Positions 30,840-41,034 of a stretch of DNA of 64,000 bases are shown piece after piece; the first letter of the stretch is position 1; the number at the start of each line of letters is the position of its first letter. The position numbers and the translations under genes were made by a program. This DNA is from Ctena decussata (taxonomy: Eukaryota; Mollusca; Bivalvia; Lucinida; Lucinidae). Location of the stretch: the NCBI GenBank assembly GCA_963989385.1, contig OZ022511.1:22996503-23060502 (forward strand), in the 5' to 3' direction. The notes under the pieces are model-generated. The model saw nothing but the letters and a program-made list of their open reading frames with translations, was not told the origin of the DNA and searched no databases.

Positions 30840-31490
30840 ATCCATGTCTCTAGCAGGAGCTAATCTCTTTTAAAATTTGTCGAAATGAAATCAATGATTC
30901 CAAAGGATCAGAAATTATATAATCTGCACAATGATTGGGAACGGTGAGACATTTAACGGCCGTTACACGCCTTCTAACGCCTGTTTCAGTGACGTTTCTA
31001 TTTGTTTGAGAAAATCTGAAGTTTCTGTTTTAAGAATTTCAGTATGTAATGCCATTGAAAAATTGATGGAGCGTAGTAAACACTGTTTGCCATACTCTCA
31101 TACAAATGATACTAGCTATTGTGGAATTACAAACTCTTGGCAGAATAACGTCTAGATGACGTCACTCTGGCATGATTTTGAACTCCTAGTTACTATGGTA
31201 ACAGATATATGACGTCATTGTTATAAACTGTTTGCCATGTTCCATCAATTTTTTAATGACATTGTGTACTGAAATTATTTCAACAGACTTCAGATTTTCT
31301 CAGACAAATAATTATTCTCAAGTTACCAGTATTCAGTTCCGTGTTATACATGTGCCATGCCCCTAGCAGCGGCTCGGCCACTCTATTTTCAGAATGACTC
31401 AAAATGAAATAAATGTTTCCAAAATGACCAGAAATTATATAATCTGCCCCATGGTGAAGTTTGGCGAGACGTTTTTCGGCCGCCACACAG
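30840..31490. repeat. Direct repeats about 513 bp apart enclosing a TIR MITE
   Basis: 30845-30965 and 31358-31485 share CTAGCAG, AAATGAAAT, CAGAAATTATATAATCTG and a following GAGAC-TTT-GGCCG. Between them, 30997-31313 is an inverted-repeat element. Minus- and plus-strand frames here are not protein-like. Confidence 0.6.
30997..31313. mobile_element. 317-bp TIR MITE
   Basis: Arms of about 88 bp: TTTGTTTGAGAAAATCTGAA, AATTTCAGTA, GCCATTGAAAAATTGATGGA and AAACACTGTTTGCCA recur inverted at 31225-31313 with moderate divergence. The centre contains three TGACGTCA-like words. No coding capacity and no certain target duplication. Confidence 0.65.
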
Positions 31491-31656
31491 CACTTATTGC
31501 CGTGCAGCAGTTAGCTGACTCATACAACTACAGTTTCTGTGATGAATATTTATCAGGAGCATAGCCAGACCTAATACCAGGCTAAAAGAAGTATTTTGAA
31601 ATATGAATACATGCACCTCCATAAGAGATCCCTCTTCTACTGCAAATGTGCCCCTT

Positions 31657-32275
31657 CCACCATTTTTACAAAGTGGAACAGCTTCTGTGACTTCCTCTTC
31701 AACTGTTCCCAGGATGGCACTCCTTTCTTGAAGGGGTCTGCTCATGAACGAGAAAATTTGCTCCTACAGGAGTGAGTTCTTTCCTTGAGGAGTTGTCTCT
31801 TCAATTTTTCTCTGGATGGGAGTCCTTTCTTAGAGGGCTCAGCTCTCAGACAGAGGAATTTGCTTCTAGAGGAGCAAATTCTTTTCTTTGGGAGTTGTCT
31901 CTCATTTAAAAGGGAGGCGAAAATGCAGAGGTGTTTCTCTCAAAAGTATACCCATTTGGCCATGTAGCTCCTACCACCATTTTTACAAAAGAAAACAACT
32001 TCTATGACTTTCTCATCAAGTTTTTCCTGGATGGGAATCCTTTCTTAGAAGGGTCTGCTCTTAAACAAAGGAGTTTGCTTCTAGAGCAGCAAATTCTTTC
32101 CTTTGCGAGTTGTCCCTTTGAGTTTTCCTTGGACAGAAGTCCTTTTTTTGGAGGGTCTGTTCTCAGAGGGAAGAATTTGCTCCTGGAGGAGCAGATTCTC
32201 TCTTTGGGAATAGTCCTTCAAAGAGTTGGGAGGCAAAACTCACAGGTGCTTCACTCGAAAGTATATCTTTTTACT
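31657..32275 (+). repeat. Degenerate repeat array, GAATTTGCTCCT family
   Basis: About three units share ACCATTTTTACAAA, GGATGGGAGTCCTTTCTTAG, GGGTCTGCTCT, AGGAATTTGCTTCTAGAGGA and TTGGGAGTTGTC. Fragments recur at 38245-38350 and 38866-39045. Plus-strand open frames (for example 31931-32296) vary between units with no conserved protein and are not accepted. Confidence 0.6.
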
Positions 32276-32339
32276 TTAAAGAGGGAAAAGTGTTGAAGCC
32301 TGCCCCTCCAGGCCTCATTCTAGCTACGCCTCTGCTTAT

Positions 32340-32976
32340 AACAACCTGCTGTGACATATGTTGGATTCCATAGCTATGGTGGTTCTGATGGGTGCCAATA
32401 TAGAAGTGGTATGCATGGCAGCCTCATCTTCGGATGGGGCTGTGGTGGTACATGTGGAATTATGAAGGCTGGCAGGGTGCTCGGTGGTTTGGCGCCAAGT
32501 TGTAAACAGAAACTGTGAGCAAGTTGGTGTCAGTATATCGGTGGCTGCGGGCTACTATTTTGAGGTGGTGTGCACTTGACACATTGGGTGGGGTGACTCT
32601 AGGGGGTACTTGCAGTATGCCCTGGATTGCTTCATGTCTTTGTGCTTGGTGGGCACAACATAAATGGGGCATGCACCAGTCTACCTGCTATGGTTCTCTA
32701 TGATGGCACCACTGCACTGACTTGTCTAGGCAGTGAATGATCTTCATTTTGGGCAAATGTAGTTATATATCATATCACTTAGACTTCTTTAGGGCTAGTA
32801 TGTGTTTACATCTGTTAGGAGATATGCTTTATTATTTTGTATCTTTTATTTTGCTCACATTCTGTCATTTGGAATTCTTTCATTGATTTGTTTGGTTGCT
32901 CATTCTGTACCACTATGTGTGTTCCTATGAGGGCCGAAAATTCGTAATAAAGAGCTTGTATCTTGTATCTTGTATT
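32340..32976 (+). mobile_element. Possible 3' end of a LINE, (CTTGTAT)n tail
   Basis: The stretch ends with GGGCCGAAAATTCGTAATAA, then AGAG and three CTTGTAT heptamers (32955-32975). An AATAAA signal right before a short tandem tail is usual for the 3' ends of several LINE clades. The upstream 600 bp is TG-rich and non-coding, compatible with a 3' untranslated region. No reverse transcriptase is present. The 5' limit is approximate. Confidence 0.5.
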
Positions 32977-33120
32977 GCACTATGATGGAGTACGGGGGAA
33001 CTTTTAATAGTCGCACGGCACCTCCAGCTTCATGTGAAGTTTTACCTACAACACGGGGCTAACACCAATTTCCCACGCCTCTGCTGTCAACAGAGCCGGT
33101 CAGTTTCTATACATGCTAAA

Positions 33121-33170
33121 GTGGTTGTCGACCGAGATGTCGACAGAAGTATCACTCGGTCGACAACCAC
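33121..33170. repeat. Perfect 16-bp inverted repeat with 18-base loop
   Basis: GTGGTTGTCGACCGAG and its exact complement at 33155-33170. It lies 91 bases upstream of the ATG at 33261. It could be a palindromic MITE remnant or a protein-binding structure. Confidence 0.75.
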
Positions 33171-33260
33171 CTCATTATAGTATACATGTGTCATCTACCA
33201 CAACTGGTACTGCTTACTACCTCCTTCTCTGTCGCGAGCCACTTCCTTTGGCATCTTCAA

Positions 33261-33294
33261 ATGGCGTCTTTGTACGGTTCGGTCGACAGCACAG
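33261..33294 (+). CDS. Candidate first coding exon (MASLYGSVDST)
   Basis: AAATGGCGTC opens eleven codons plus one base, followed by an ACAG/GTAAGC donor. G is at +4. The peptide is too short to classify, and no following exon was found. The location is inside the 6.2-kb inverted-repeat element, which lowers the likelihood unless that element captured host sequence. Confidence 0.2.
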
Positions 33295-33785
33295 GTAAGC
33301 AAATTGGTATTGCCCCCGTGTATACTCGAAAAGTAATCAACTGTATAAATGTGCGCAAACAAAATTTTACCTGGAAATTATCTGGCAAATCGAACAAGAT
33401 GGTGGAAACACGTGGGTGGGAGTAGATCTCCTGACTTTGATTTTGCGTAGTTTATGACGCCACATCAGAGATCTCATGACATCCAAGGTCACAGTGACGT
33501 CAGACTATCAAATGCTGGCATTTCAGTCAAATTGATGTAGTTTATTCAAACAGCAATTAGGATATATAATGGATTCACAAGTATGAGTAGGCCTATGGCC
33601 GTATGTAAGGATGTAGGGCCTACTAAATCAATGAATTTGCTAATAGGGCCTCCACTCCAAACTTTTTATGATATGATTGGCACTCTTTGGTTTTGCTTTT
33701 GTTAGACACTTCCACACGATCCTCTAGGGGCAAACAGCGTTTATACCCGATATCATACCACTAAACACGCTGAGCAACAGCAGCC

Positions 33786-33966
33786 CAGGTAACTCAGTAG
33801 GTTAAGCGCTGGCCTGCTGACCTAGCGGTCCCTGGTTTGATACCTGCTAAAGGCGGAAATCTTTACATCGTAAACGGGGTTCCACTGAACATAGCTTTTC
33901 ATTATCCCCCCTACCGTCGTCTTTATCTGACTGAAATACTTTTGAAAAGGAGTCATCCATCCATCA
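33786..33966 (+). mobile_element. tRNA-derived SINE family 1, copy 8
   Basis: Head CCCAGGTAACTCAGTAGGTT, AAGCGCTGGCCTGCTGACCT and AGCGGTCCCTGGTTTGATAC preserves the tRNA-like A-box region (one mismatch) and B-box region (one mismatch) at proper spacing. Body CATCGTAAACGGGGTTCCAC; tail AAAGGAGTCATCCATCCATC. It is the copy with the most complete head. Confidence 0.85.
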
Positions 33967-34235
33967 ACGCTTAGCAACACCACACTGAAGCGAAATGGCA
34001 AGGAGAAAGGTTAATTCTCTGACGCCAGCAATATCGACTTGGAACAATCTGATCACTGTAAAAGTATAAGGCACTGTAATTATTAAGCATAAAAGATAAA
34101 AAAAAAAATCCCTCTTTCTGTCGTGTAATGAATATTTTCACTCATGAACACCTGTAGTGATAGTTTTCCTTGAGGCATACCATGAAATACATGTCAGTAA
34201 TGCTTCTGATGTTCAATCGGCGAAATAAAATTAGA

Positions 34236-34861
34236 TCACACACTAAAAAATCTAATTGCTGAGTCTATAATCCGAGTTTTGGGTCTCTGAAATGCAATAT
34301 ATGTGGTAGGAAAAAATCCGGGACACTGTAGGAAAAAATCCGGGACATTCAATTCGTTGTAGGAGCAAATCCTTGACATTTGCTGTAAATTTCGTCCTTG
34401 GTTTGCAGAGGTTATTTCACAGAAAAAATGTGACAAACGACTAAATGCGCTCATAAAATGCTTCAGAAAACAGCCTGTTGCAAAAGATCAGGAGAAAATA
34501 TTGAAAATAAGTTTGTTCACTTACCCTTTTGTTTCGTCACGCTTACGAGACACTAATTGTCAGAAAAAATCGTTGACGATTGTCAGAAAAAATCATCACT
34601 CACCGGGACTAAGCAACCACCCAGTGCTTAAGTAACTGATACATTTCTTAAGCGATTAATTCCGTAAAATGTCTCTGTTCCATTCCTTTCCGTTTCATTC
34701 CGACCAATAGCCATACCAAATTCACTAATAGCCATTTTCCCAGTGGGGAAAAAGGACTATGGGGGAAAAGTGGCTCTATGAGGTCCGGACAATCCACTAT
34801 ATAGCCGTTCTTCCTATAGTCATTTTTCCGGGGGGGAAGGGGGAAAAACCACTCTCTGACA
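34236..34861 (-). repeat. Right arm of the 6.2-kb element
   Basis: Reverse complement of the left arm's outer block, then GGAATTAATC, CACTGGGTGGTTGCTTAGTC and the GATTTTTTCTGACAA and CCCGGATTTTTTCCTAC units (two of the latter at 34311-34345). A minus-strand frame at 34648-34905 overlaps it and is spurious. Confidence 0.7.
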
Positions 34862-34939
34862 GCCCTTGCCCTACTTTTATCCAAATAAGTAGGACGCTCC
34901 GGCATTAGAAGTTATAACCAGCGCCATCGCCCCATCTAC

Positions 34940-35018
34940 CACCCCCGGAAAAATGGATAGGAAGGGCGTCGATATAGTGGAGTGTCCGGACCTCATAGAG
35001 CCACTTTTCCCCCATAAA
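34940..35018. repeat. Extra inverted copy of an arm segment, outside the element
   Basis: CCCCCGGAAAAATGGATAGG and ATAGTGGAGTGTCCGGACCT, through GAGCCACTTTTCCCCCAT, repeat 34745-34830 in inverse orientation about 80 bp beyond the element's right end. This suggests a second, partial insertion or an arm rearrangement. Confidence 0.65.
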
Positions 35019-35108
35019 CCCACCCCACCGCACAGCTATATAACCTAGCTAGAGTCACGGATAAAGTTCTGAGATTTTTTTTTATTCAGTAAGAATATAA
35101 TAATGAAT

Positions 35109-35286
35109 GATAATAATAATAATAATAATAATAATGATAATAATAATAATAGATGAACATTATAATAATAACTATAATAATAATTATAATAATAATAGAA
35201 GAAAAGAAAACAACAAGAAGAAGAAAAATTATCAAGATATACTACTACTACTACTACTACTACTACTAATAATAATAATAATAATA
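35109..35286 (+). repeat. Compound trinucleotide microsatellite (AAT, ACT)
   Basis: Blocks of AAT/TAA, then AAG-rich, then about eight ACT, then TAA units. Long open frames on both strands here are repeat artefacts. Confidence 0.95.
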
Positions 35287-35299
35287 AACAATGGTTCGA

Positions 35300-36600
35300 A
35301 AATGTCAACAAATTTATGTTTGAATAATTGTATAAATATCGTAAAAATTATATTTATCCACTCACAATTATTCCGTACACACATAATTGATCACACTTTC
35401 ATGTTTGCTAGATCCCGCAAATCCGTTGTTTATTAGATAAAACAGATTGCCGAAAACAGATGGCCACCTGTTACGTAATCTCGGAAGTCTGGTGCGATTG
35501 ATCACGACGTGGAACCAGTAGTCATAGCTACCAGAATATTTATAATGGCGAAGTGATATTAATGGATTTTAATGGGGTAAGGAAGAAAAAAAATAATAAT
35601 AAAAAAGGAATAAATAAATTAAAATAAAAACGGAAAAGCGATAAGCCTAATATTAACGCAGATCATGTTAACTCCAGATTCAGATTTTCCATTCTATAAA
35701 AGAAATATTTTTTTATATGATGAGAATATGGGCTGAAAACGAAAGTATTCAGTTTAAAACAACTTAAGGACGAGCCTAAGGCGTTGATTCAGGCGAGAAA
35801 GAATGCCCGAAATGTTGAGGCGCCTGAAACAATTCATTTGATTCTGATAAACTCGAAAAGTCAAGCGTTGTGTAATAAAACGCCGAGCAGAGCAGATTCA
35901 GAGTAGCAGGGTCAAAAGAGTACGGAAGTTGGGACATCTTTTATCTATTAGTATGAGCAGTGTGCTTTAAAATTTTCTATCCGGGTTACCAATAAAATAA
36001 AATTATAAATAAAATGAAATACTGAAATGAAAACGATGGGATATTAAGCAAACTTTGCAGACCCCGCTGAAATGAAGTTTTATGAGTTCTTTGTGTAATA
36101 GTTTATGGTTGTTGTAGGTTCTATATCTCTTTTCCTTAGTATTTCTATTTTATTTATTTATTTTATTTATTTATTTTTTATGACAACCTTAACTTTCAGG
36201 TCGGAAGTGTCACTCTAGCAAAATCCGATCATATTAAGAATTACAAATTTGGCATAATCCTACGAACAATGCGAAAGAAAAAAAAGAAGAGTTTTTGTAA
36301 GCTTTTATGTTCACATGAAATTTACGACCTTAAGTGAAGGTGGACTGGGCCCAGAAAAGTGTGTTGTATAATTATCTGTTTATTCGCGCGGTGTGATCGA
36401 TGTATTTTAAGCTCGCTTGTGTTTATATCACTCGATTGTTTGCATCGTCAAAATATTGTGCATGCAAAATTCCCAGGCTATACCAATCTGCGCATGCTTT
36501 TATAAAATGTGCCGTTTTCATAATGCCCCAAAGACATTCATCTGCTTGCCTTTTTTTCGAGTTTTCATACTTTCAATGACCGTAAATGATTCAGAGCCGG
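35300..36600. other. No gene recognised
   Basis: AT-rich sequence with TTTATTTATTTTATTTATTT-type simple repeats near 36150. Plus frame 36417-36686 is Cys-rich and unrecognised. No inverted pair or array was noticed. Confidence 0.5.
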
Positions 36601-36619
36601 TCAGGAATGGTTTGAAGAT

Positions 36620-36778
36620 TTACGATTCGACGTCCTTTTCACTTAGGATTTTATGTCCTTTTGAACAGTATTTTTTAGTCATTTAAGGGCAATGCAAAGC
36701 TGTGTACACTGGAATTCCGTCGAACCAAGAACCGCTAGATCAGCAGGCCAGCGCTTAACCTACTAAGCTAATATGCGA
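36620..36778 (-). mobile_element. tRNA-derived SINE family 1, copy 9
   Basis: ACGATTCGACGTCCTTTTCA, AACAGTATTTTTTAGTCATT, AAGCTGTGTACACTGGAATT, ACCGCTAGATCAGCAGGCCA and GCGCTTAACCTACTAAGCTA in family order. The B-box region is deleted (TCGAACCAAGAACC). Confidence 0.75.
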
Positions 36779-36917
36779 CGTTAAATAAAGCTTCTTTATC
36801 TTTATCTTAATCTTTCGCAAACTTTTTATTGGGTCACCTACAATTATACCTGTAACTTTCCTAAATATTAACATTTTAATATTTCCAGTGCAGTTATGCG
36901 GCTAAAATTGCAGATGA

Positions 36918-36990
36918 AATGGAAACATAGTATGCCATGATCAAACTGCTCATTCAGACTGGATGAGCAGTCTTATCTTGGCCTACACTT
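36918..36990. repeat. Short palindromic repeat, GATCAGACTGCTC family
   Basis: CATGATCAAACTGCTCATTC and GGATGAGCAGTCTTATCTTG form an imperfect hairpin around AGACT. Confidence 0.6.
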
Positions 36991-36999
36991 TTTGCCCAG

Positions 37000-38240
37000 A
37001 CATAGCTGTCCCAATATTTAGGATTTTATGGTACTTAACATACTGTGTACTTTTTATTCATAAATGCGTCGGTGTTGGTCACATCATTGTGTAATGTTAC
37101 GATAAATATTAATTTGTTTTTCCAGAAATCTTTTAAGGTAGTTCGTTAACTTTGTCGCATTTCATGAAAAAAAAAAAATCGCCGACATCAGGGAATTTGA
37201 TGAAACTTTTTCTGATCGTTATATAACATGTCTAGTGTTTTTAACTGTATTCATTTGTCATGTAGTTTATTTTATTTCTTCATGAAGCGCCACCTAGCGG
37301 CAGTATGTCATTTTAGAGAAAATCCGCCTTTATAGGGTTACAATTTTATAACATTTAGGCCAGCTCCTTGGCAAATCTTCTCTATTAACACCTGTTTATT
37401 GCTTGTTGAATTACTTCAATTTTTATTTTGGTTAAGAATTAAACAGAGCTAAAAATAAAACCTTTACCATAGTAACCAACATTGTTTTGACGTTAGGAAA
37501 GTGCTACTCTTCACAGATTAATGCGAGTTTATCTCAGAAAAACGCCCGGTAAGGCCATATAAAAATGTCACAAAAGTGCTCTTTACAGAGTTACAAAACA
37601 GGTTTTGAAATAAAAAGAGGAGGTCATCGCGCGAAGAATTGGTAAAAAATCGGACTTCAGCGAAAAATTGCAAGAAAAAAATAAAGCTGCGCGTGCGACG
37701 TCACTTTGAAATATGTGTGACGTTCTTATAAAATTTCTGATTTTGTTGAAACATATTAAGACAAAATTAAATTAATACACCTCCAAACTGTCTGCCTAAT
37801 TTTGTAAAGGGAAGTTTAGTGACTTACTGCATGCTTTCTTGGATGAAGTAGCCCTTCAAAGATGGGGTCTACTCGAAAATCAAAGAATAAAATGACGCTG
37901 AATCAACGTTAATTCAACTTTGATTCAACGCTGTGTGCCCGATAATCAACCGCTTATGAATCGGCCGAGAAGAAGCATAACACCGATGATGAAGAAATTT
38001 TAATTATTGTAAGTAAATATTCTCTAGTTTGAATTAAAAATAAAAACGTTTCATACAATATAAATGAATACAATCTATAAAAGTCACAAATTATATCAGG
38101 CATATTTACAAAATTAATTATGCCCCGCACATACGAGAGACATCGCCAGCAGTAAGTTCGGTCTGTGAATCAATGCAGACGGACAAATGTTCTCATTTTC
38201 AGCTGTATATATTTTCATAGGTCCATATATTATTTATATT
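37000..38240. other. No gene recognised; one MITE relic
   Basis: AT-rich sequence. At 37890-37945, TGACGCTGAATCAACGTTAA and TTGATTCAACGCTGTGTGCC form an imperfect inversion of the CGTTGAA MITE type. Otherwise unremarkable. Confidence 0.5.
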
Positions 38241-38244
38241 ATCA

Positions 38245-38350
38245 GCAAGAATTTGCTCCTACAGTTGCAAATTCTCTGCTTTAAGAGTTGACCCTTACTG
38301 AGAAGAGAGGCAAAAAATAGTGGAGTTCGTTCCTCTGAAAGTATTTCCAT
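38245..38350 (+). repeat. GAATTTGCTCCT family fragment
   Basis: CAAGAATTTGCTCCTACAGT, GCAAATTCTCTGCTTTAAGA and TCGTTCCTCTGAAAGTATTT match units at 31657-32275. Confidence 0.55.
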
Positions 38351-38669
38351 TCACAGTTACTGCTTATTGAAGGTATTTTGGCAGTGGCTGATTAACTACA
38401 CTTTAGACCCTAAATAACGCCCCTCTCTCCAAAAATGCAACGTCCCCGGGACATTAAATAGGAATAAAACGGTAGTTTGGGGTCCGAGGGTACTGCAGAT
38501 AATGTGGATATTTGGGTGAATAGGTACTTTTCCAGGGTGTAGAAATCTGCCTTATTTATTTCGCCACTTTTCTCAATTCGAGTTAACGCTTAAAGAAAAG
38601 AATTTTCTCCTCTAGGAAAATGGCGGAAATGTAACAGGTGTACCCACTCAGATTACGTTGTTGTTGCTT

Positions 38670-38815
38670 TGGGGTTTACGGCCCTCTGAGACAGTATTTC
38701 AGTCTACATCGGTCTACATCGGTCCGTCTCCCAGCTGAGAGAGGGAGACAGAAAACAGAAATGACGAGAGAAAAATATCCAAACACGCCACCTGCACCTA
38801 CTGTGAGGGCCTTGT
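38670..38815 (+). repeat. Dispersed repeat, uninterrupted relative of 28487-28633
   Basis: GGCCCTCTGAGACAGTATTT, CGGTCCGTCTCCCAGCTGAG, GACGAGAGAAAAATATCC, CACCTGCACCTACTG and GGGCCTTGTCCAAC. CATCGGTCTA is locally duplicated. The last words read across the position where the other copy is interrupted. Confidence 0.7.
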
Positions 38816-38865
38816 CCAACTTTGAGAGTTAAACGTGAATGACTACAATTCCATATTTCTCAACC

Positions 38866-39045
38866 ATTTTTACAAAGGGAAACAACTTTTGTGACTTCAT
38901 GTTTGCTTCGCTGGACGAAAATGGGATCTACCCTTAAAGGAAAGAATTGCTTCAAGAGGAGCAAATGCTTTTCCCCATTTTAAAGGGACATAAAAATGAA
39001 AATGAAAATGAAAAAAGTTGCTCCTGCTTCCCCTGAAAGTGTTCC
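38866..39045 (+). repeat. GAATTTGCTCCT family fragment
   Basis: ACCATTTTTACAAAGGGAAA, CTTTTGTGACTTCATG and TTCAAGAGGAGCAAATGCTT match 31657 onward; AATGAA simple repeats are embedded. Confidence 0.55.
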
Positions 39046-39061
39046 GATTCATAAAAAAATT

Positions 39062-39283
39062 GAGCCGTGGCATGACAAAACCAACAAAGTGGCATGTGCG
39101 CCTAGCGAAGACTCAGATCAGCCTGGAAATCCGCCCAGTCTGTTCAGTCTTCGCTATGCGCTCAAGGGGTAGCTAACGGTCTAAGCTATCGCCGTGCTGA
39201 CAGCGGAGACTCTGATCAGACTGGGTGGATGCCCAGGCTGATCTGAGTCTTCGCTGGGCGCACATGCCACTTTGTTTGTTTTG
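39062..39283. mobile_element. Palindromic element, GAGCCGCG family, copy 3 (right end lost)
   Basis: Starts GAGCCGTGGCATGACAAAAC. Its right half reaches GCGCACATGCCACTTTGTTT, but the terminal GTCGCGGCTC is replaced by TTGCCACTTTGTTGC. Confidence 0.8.
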
Positions 39284-39716
39284 CCACTTTGTTGCAGTAG
39301 TTGAGGCGCGGACCATTAATACTTTTTGCTACTTTTTACCCTATTAACTATACAAAACCTGGAGAAAAATAAAGTATTGCATTACAAAACAAGACTTGTC
39401 AGCGTACAGGAAGGCTCGCCTGACATACTGTCTTGAACATCACCATCATGGTAAAGTGGGACAGGGAGTGGGACGCCAAGGCGGATGTCGTTGTGACGGC
39501 AATAGCTCTTCCGTACTTACATACAGCCGAACTCATTAATAAAAGATTCGTGCCAGTTATGAAAACGTAAGAGCAAAACAAGTTTGATATGGGATTATCT
39601 AATGGTTATCTTTTATCTAGGTCTAAGGCAATTTACTTCAGAACCATCAGAGGTCCAAAGTTTATTATAAAACACTGACCTTAAGTCTTATTTGCCCGAG
39701 AGTTTCTTTTTTTACA

Positions 39717-39820
39717 GTTTCGAGTATCGAGTCATAAAAAGCGAGTTTCGAGTTATAAAAAGCAAGTTTCGGGTCATAAAAAGCGAATATCGAGTTAGGA
39801 AAAGCGAGTTTCGAGTTACA
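39717..39820 (+). repeat. Tandem repeat, five units of about 21 bp
   Basis: Units of GAGTTTCGAGTTATAAAAAG type with a few substitutions each. The minus frame 39665-39901 reflects the repeat. Confidence 0.85.
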
Positions 39821-39847
39821 ATAAAGACCCACACCTGAGCATTCGAT

Positions 39848-40086
39848 GAGCCGCGACACGACAAAACCGACAAAGTGGCATGTTACCCAGCAAAGACCCA
39901 CTTCAGCCTGTGCGTCTACACAATTTGATCAGGGTCTTCGCTGTCCGCACTGAGATAGCGTAGCCCCTTATCTAACCTAAAAGTGCACAGCGAAGACTCT
40001 TATCAGAATGGGCGAATAACCAGGCTGATCACGCTGTCTTGGCTGGGCGCACATGCCACTTTGTTGGTTTTGTCGTGTCACGGCTC
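39848..40086. mobile_element. Palindromic element, GAGCCGCG family, copy 4
   Basis: Starts GAGCCGCGACACGACAAAAC and ends GTTTTGTCGTGTCACGGCTC. Both arms are complete. A plain target duplication is not evident beyond AT. Confidence 0.85.
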
Positions 40087-40173
40087 ATATGTATCTATCT
40101 GCCAGTGATTTATTTACAATTTTGCTGCCAAAGAATCTTGGGACCCCGCTTGGGACTCAGTAGGTTAATAAGT

Positions 40174-40380
40174 TCAGTGCGTCTTACAATTAAACCATGA
40201 TTCCACAGCACTGAATTTTAGTGAGTCTTGGGACTCGCAACAATATAAATTGTGAGGGGAAAATTTGACAACCGTTCTTCTTCGTTTATAAGATGGAGTT
40301 TTTTCCCTTCTTACACGATCCCAAAAATATCTAGACGGATCTAGATTTTTTAAGGATTGTTTTGGAAGAGCGAACGCCAT
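40174..40380 (-). CDS. Candidate ORF or first exon just outside the Mutator-like element
   Basis: The minus strand reads AAGATGGCG, a YY1-like start context with G at +4. It opens 68 codons starting MAFALPKQSLKNLDPSRYFW and continuing with a very basic stretch (about DRVRREKTPSYKRRRTVVKF). A GTAAGA donor-like site falls about 70 bases in (after TTTGGGATCGT), so the true coding exon may be only some 22 codons. No family recognised. The Mutator-like element begins 36 bases upstream of the ATG, where it would separate the frame from its promoter. Confidence 0.3.
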   Translation of the reverse strand: MAFALPKQSLKNLDPSRYFWDRVRREKTPSYKRRRTVVKFSPHNLYCCESQDSLKFSAVESWFNCKTH

Positions 40381-40415
40381 CTTATAGCAGAATTTCTTAA
40401 GACTGATTTAGATAT

Positions 40416-40787
40416 GGCGATCGCTATTGACAACCGGTTGTCAATAGCGAACGTTCGCTATTGACAACCGGTTGTCAGTAGCGAACATTCCCTATTGACA
40501 ACCGGCTGGAATATTCCCTATCAAATTAAGATGGGCTAGTTAAGATCTAATAAATTTTGAAGAAATAATTTGAAATCATGAATTTTATAATAAATGGACA
40601 AGAAAATGTCAATATGGAGATGTCAAGATATGACTTCAACAAGTTTTTGTTTCATGCTTTTTGAAACTTTTATTTCAGCAGATATCAACATAGTATATAA
40701 ACAGCAAAGGCATAACTGATGTTTTCTATAGATATTTCTTCAAAACTCCAGATAGTTAAGTTTTGATAGTAATTGATTTCATTTTTT
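40416..40787 (+). repeat. Left TIR of the Mutator-like element
   Basis: Matches the right TIR through GGCTGGAATATTCCCTATCA, AATTTTGAAGAAATAATTTG, GACAAGAAAATGT, TTTCATGCTTTTTG and TCTTCAAAACTCCAGA, with small gaps. Confidence 0.85.
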
Positions 40788-41034
40788 CATAACTTTGCCA
40801 AAAAATATGCTGTGACTGAAACCCTGTAAAACTCCAAATAGCCATCCATCCATCATTTTAGAGTAGATACATATAATGAGGATGTTACTGCATATATATT
40901 TTATTTCAACATTCAAAAGGAAATAGGTCAAGATTCCATCCAGTGTTATGTTAAATTATTTGTCATTTCAACTTTCTTTAACTATAGATACCCTGTCTTA
41001 ACAAGAGAGGTGTCTCAAAACAAATGGTTTAGAA

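Larger units (their letters stand above)
28634..34861. mobile_element. 6.2-kb composite inverted-repeat element, 5-bp target duplication
   Basis: Ends are TGTCAGAGAGTAG and CCACTCTCTGACA. GCCCT flanks both sides (28629-28633 and 34862-34866). The left arm region (28634-about 29990) and right arm region (about 34236-34861) contain the same blocks in inverted order: CCCCCGGAAAAATGACTATA subrepeats, then CACTGGGTGGTTGCTTAGTC, GATTTTTTCTGACAATCGTC, and CCCGGATTTTTTCCTACA subrepeats. The left arm has about 570 extra bases. This resembles a foldback-type element with subrepeats in its arms. No transposase was found. The interior carries later insertions. The superfamily is unassigned. Confidence 0.7.

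Noticed and set aside
31931..32296. 121-codon plus-strand frame
   Set aside because: It lies in a degenerate dispersed repeat whose other units are not open in this frame.
28634..34861. Polinton/Maverick or LTR retrotransposon
   Set aside because: The repeats are inverted, not direct, so it is not an LTR element; Polintons have 6-bp duplications and encode polymerase and integrase, none of which is seen.
35045..35436. Open frames on both strands rich in Ile/Asn or Leu/Val/Tyr
   Set aside because: They translate an (AAT)n/(ACT)n microsatellite.
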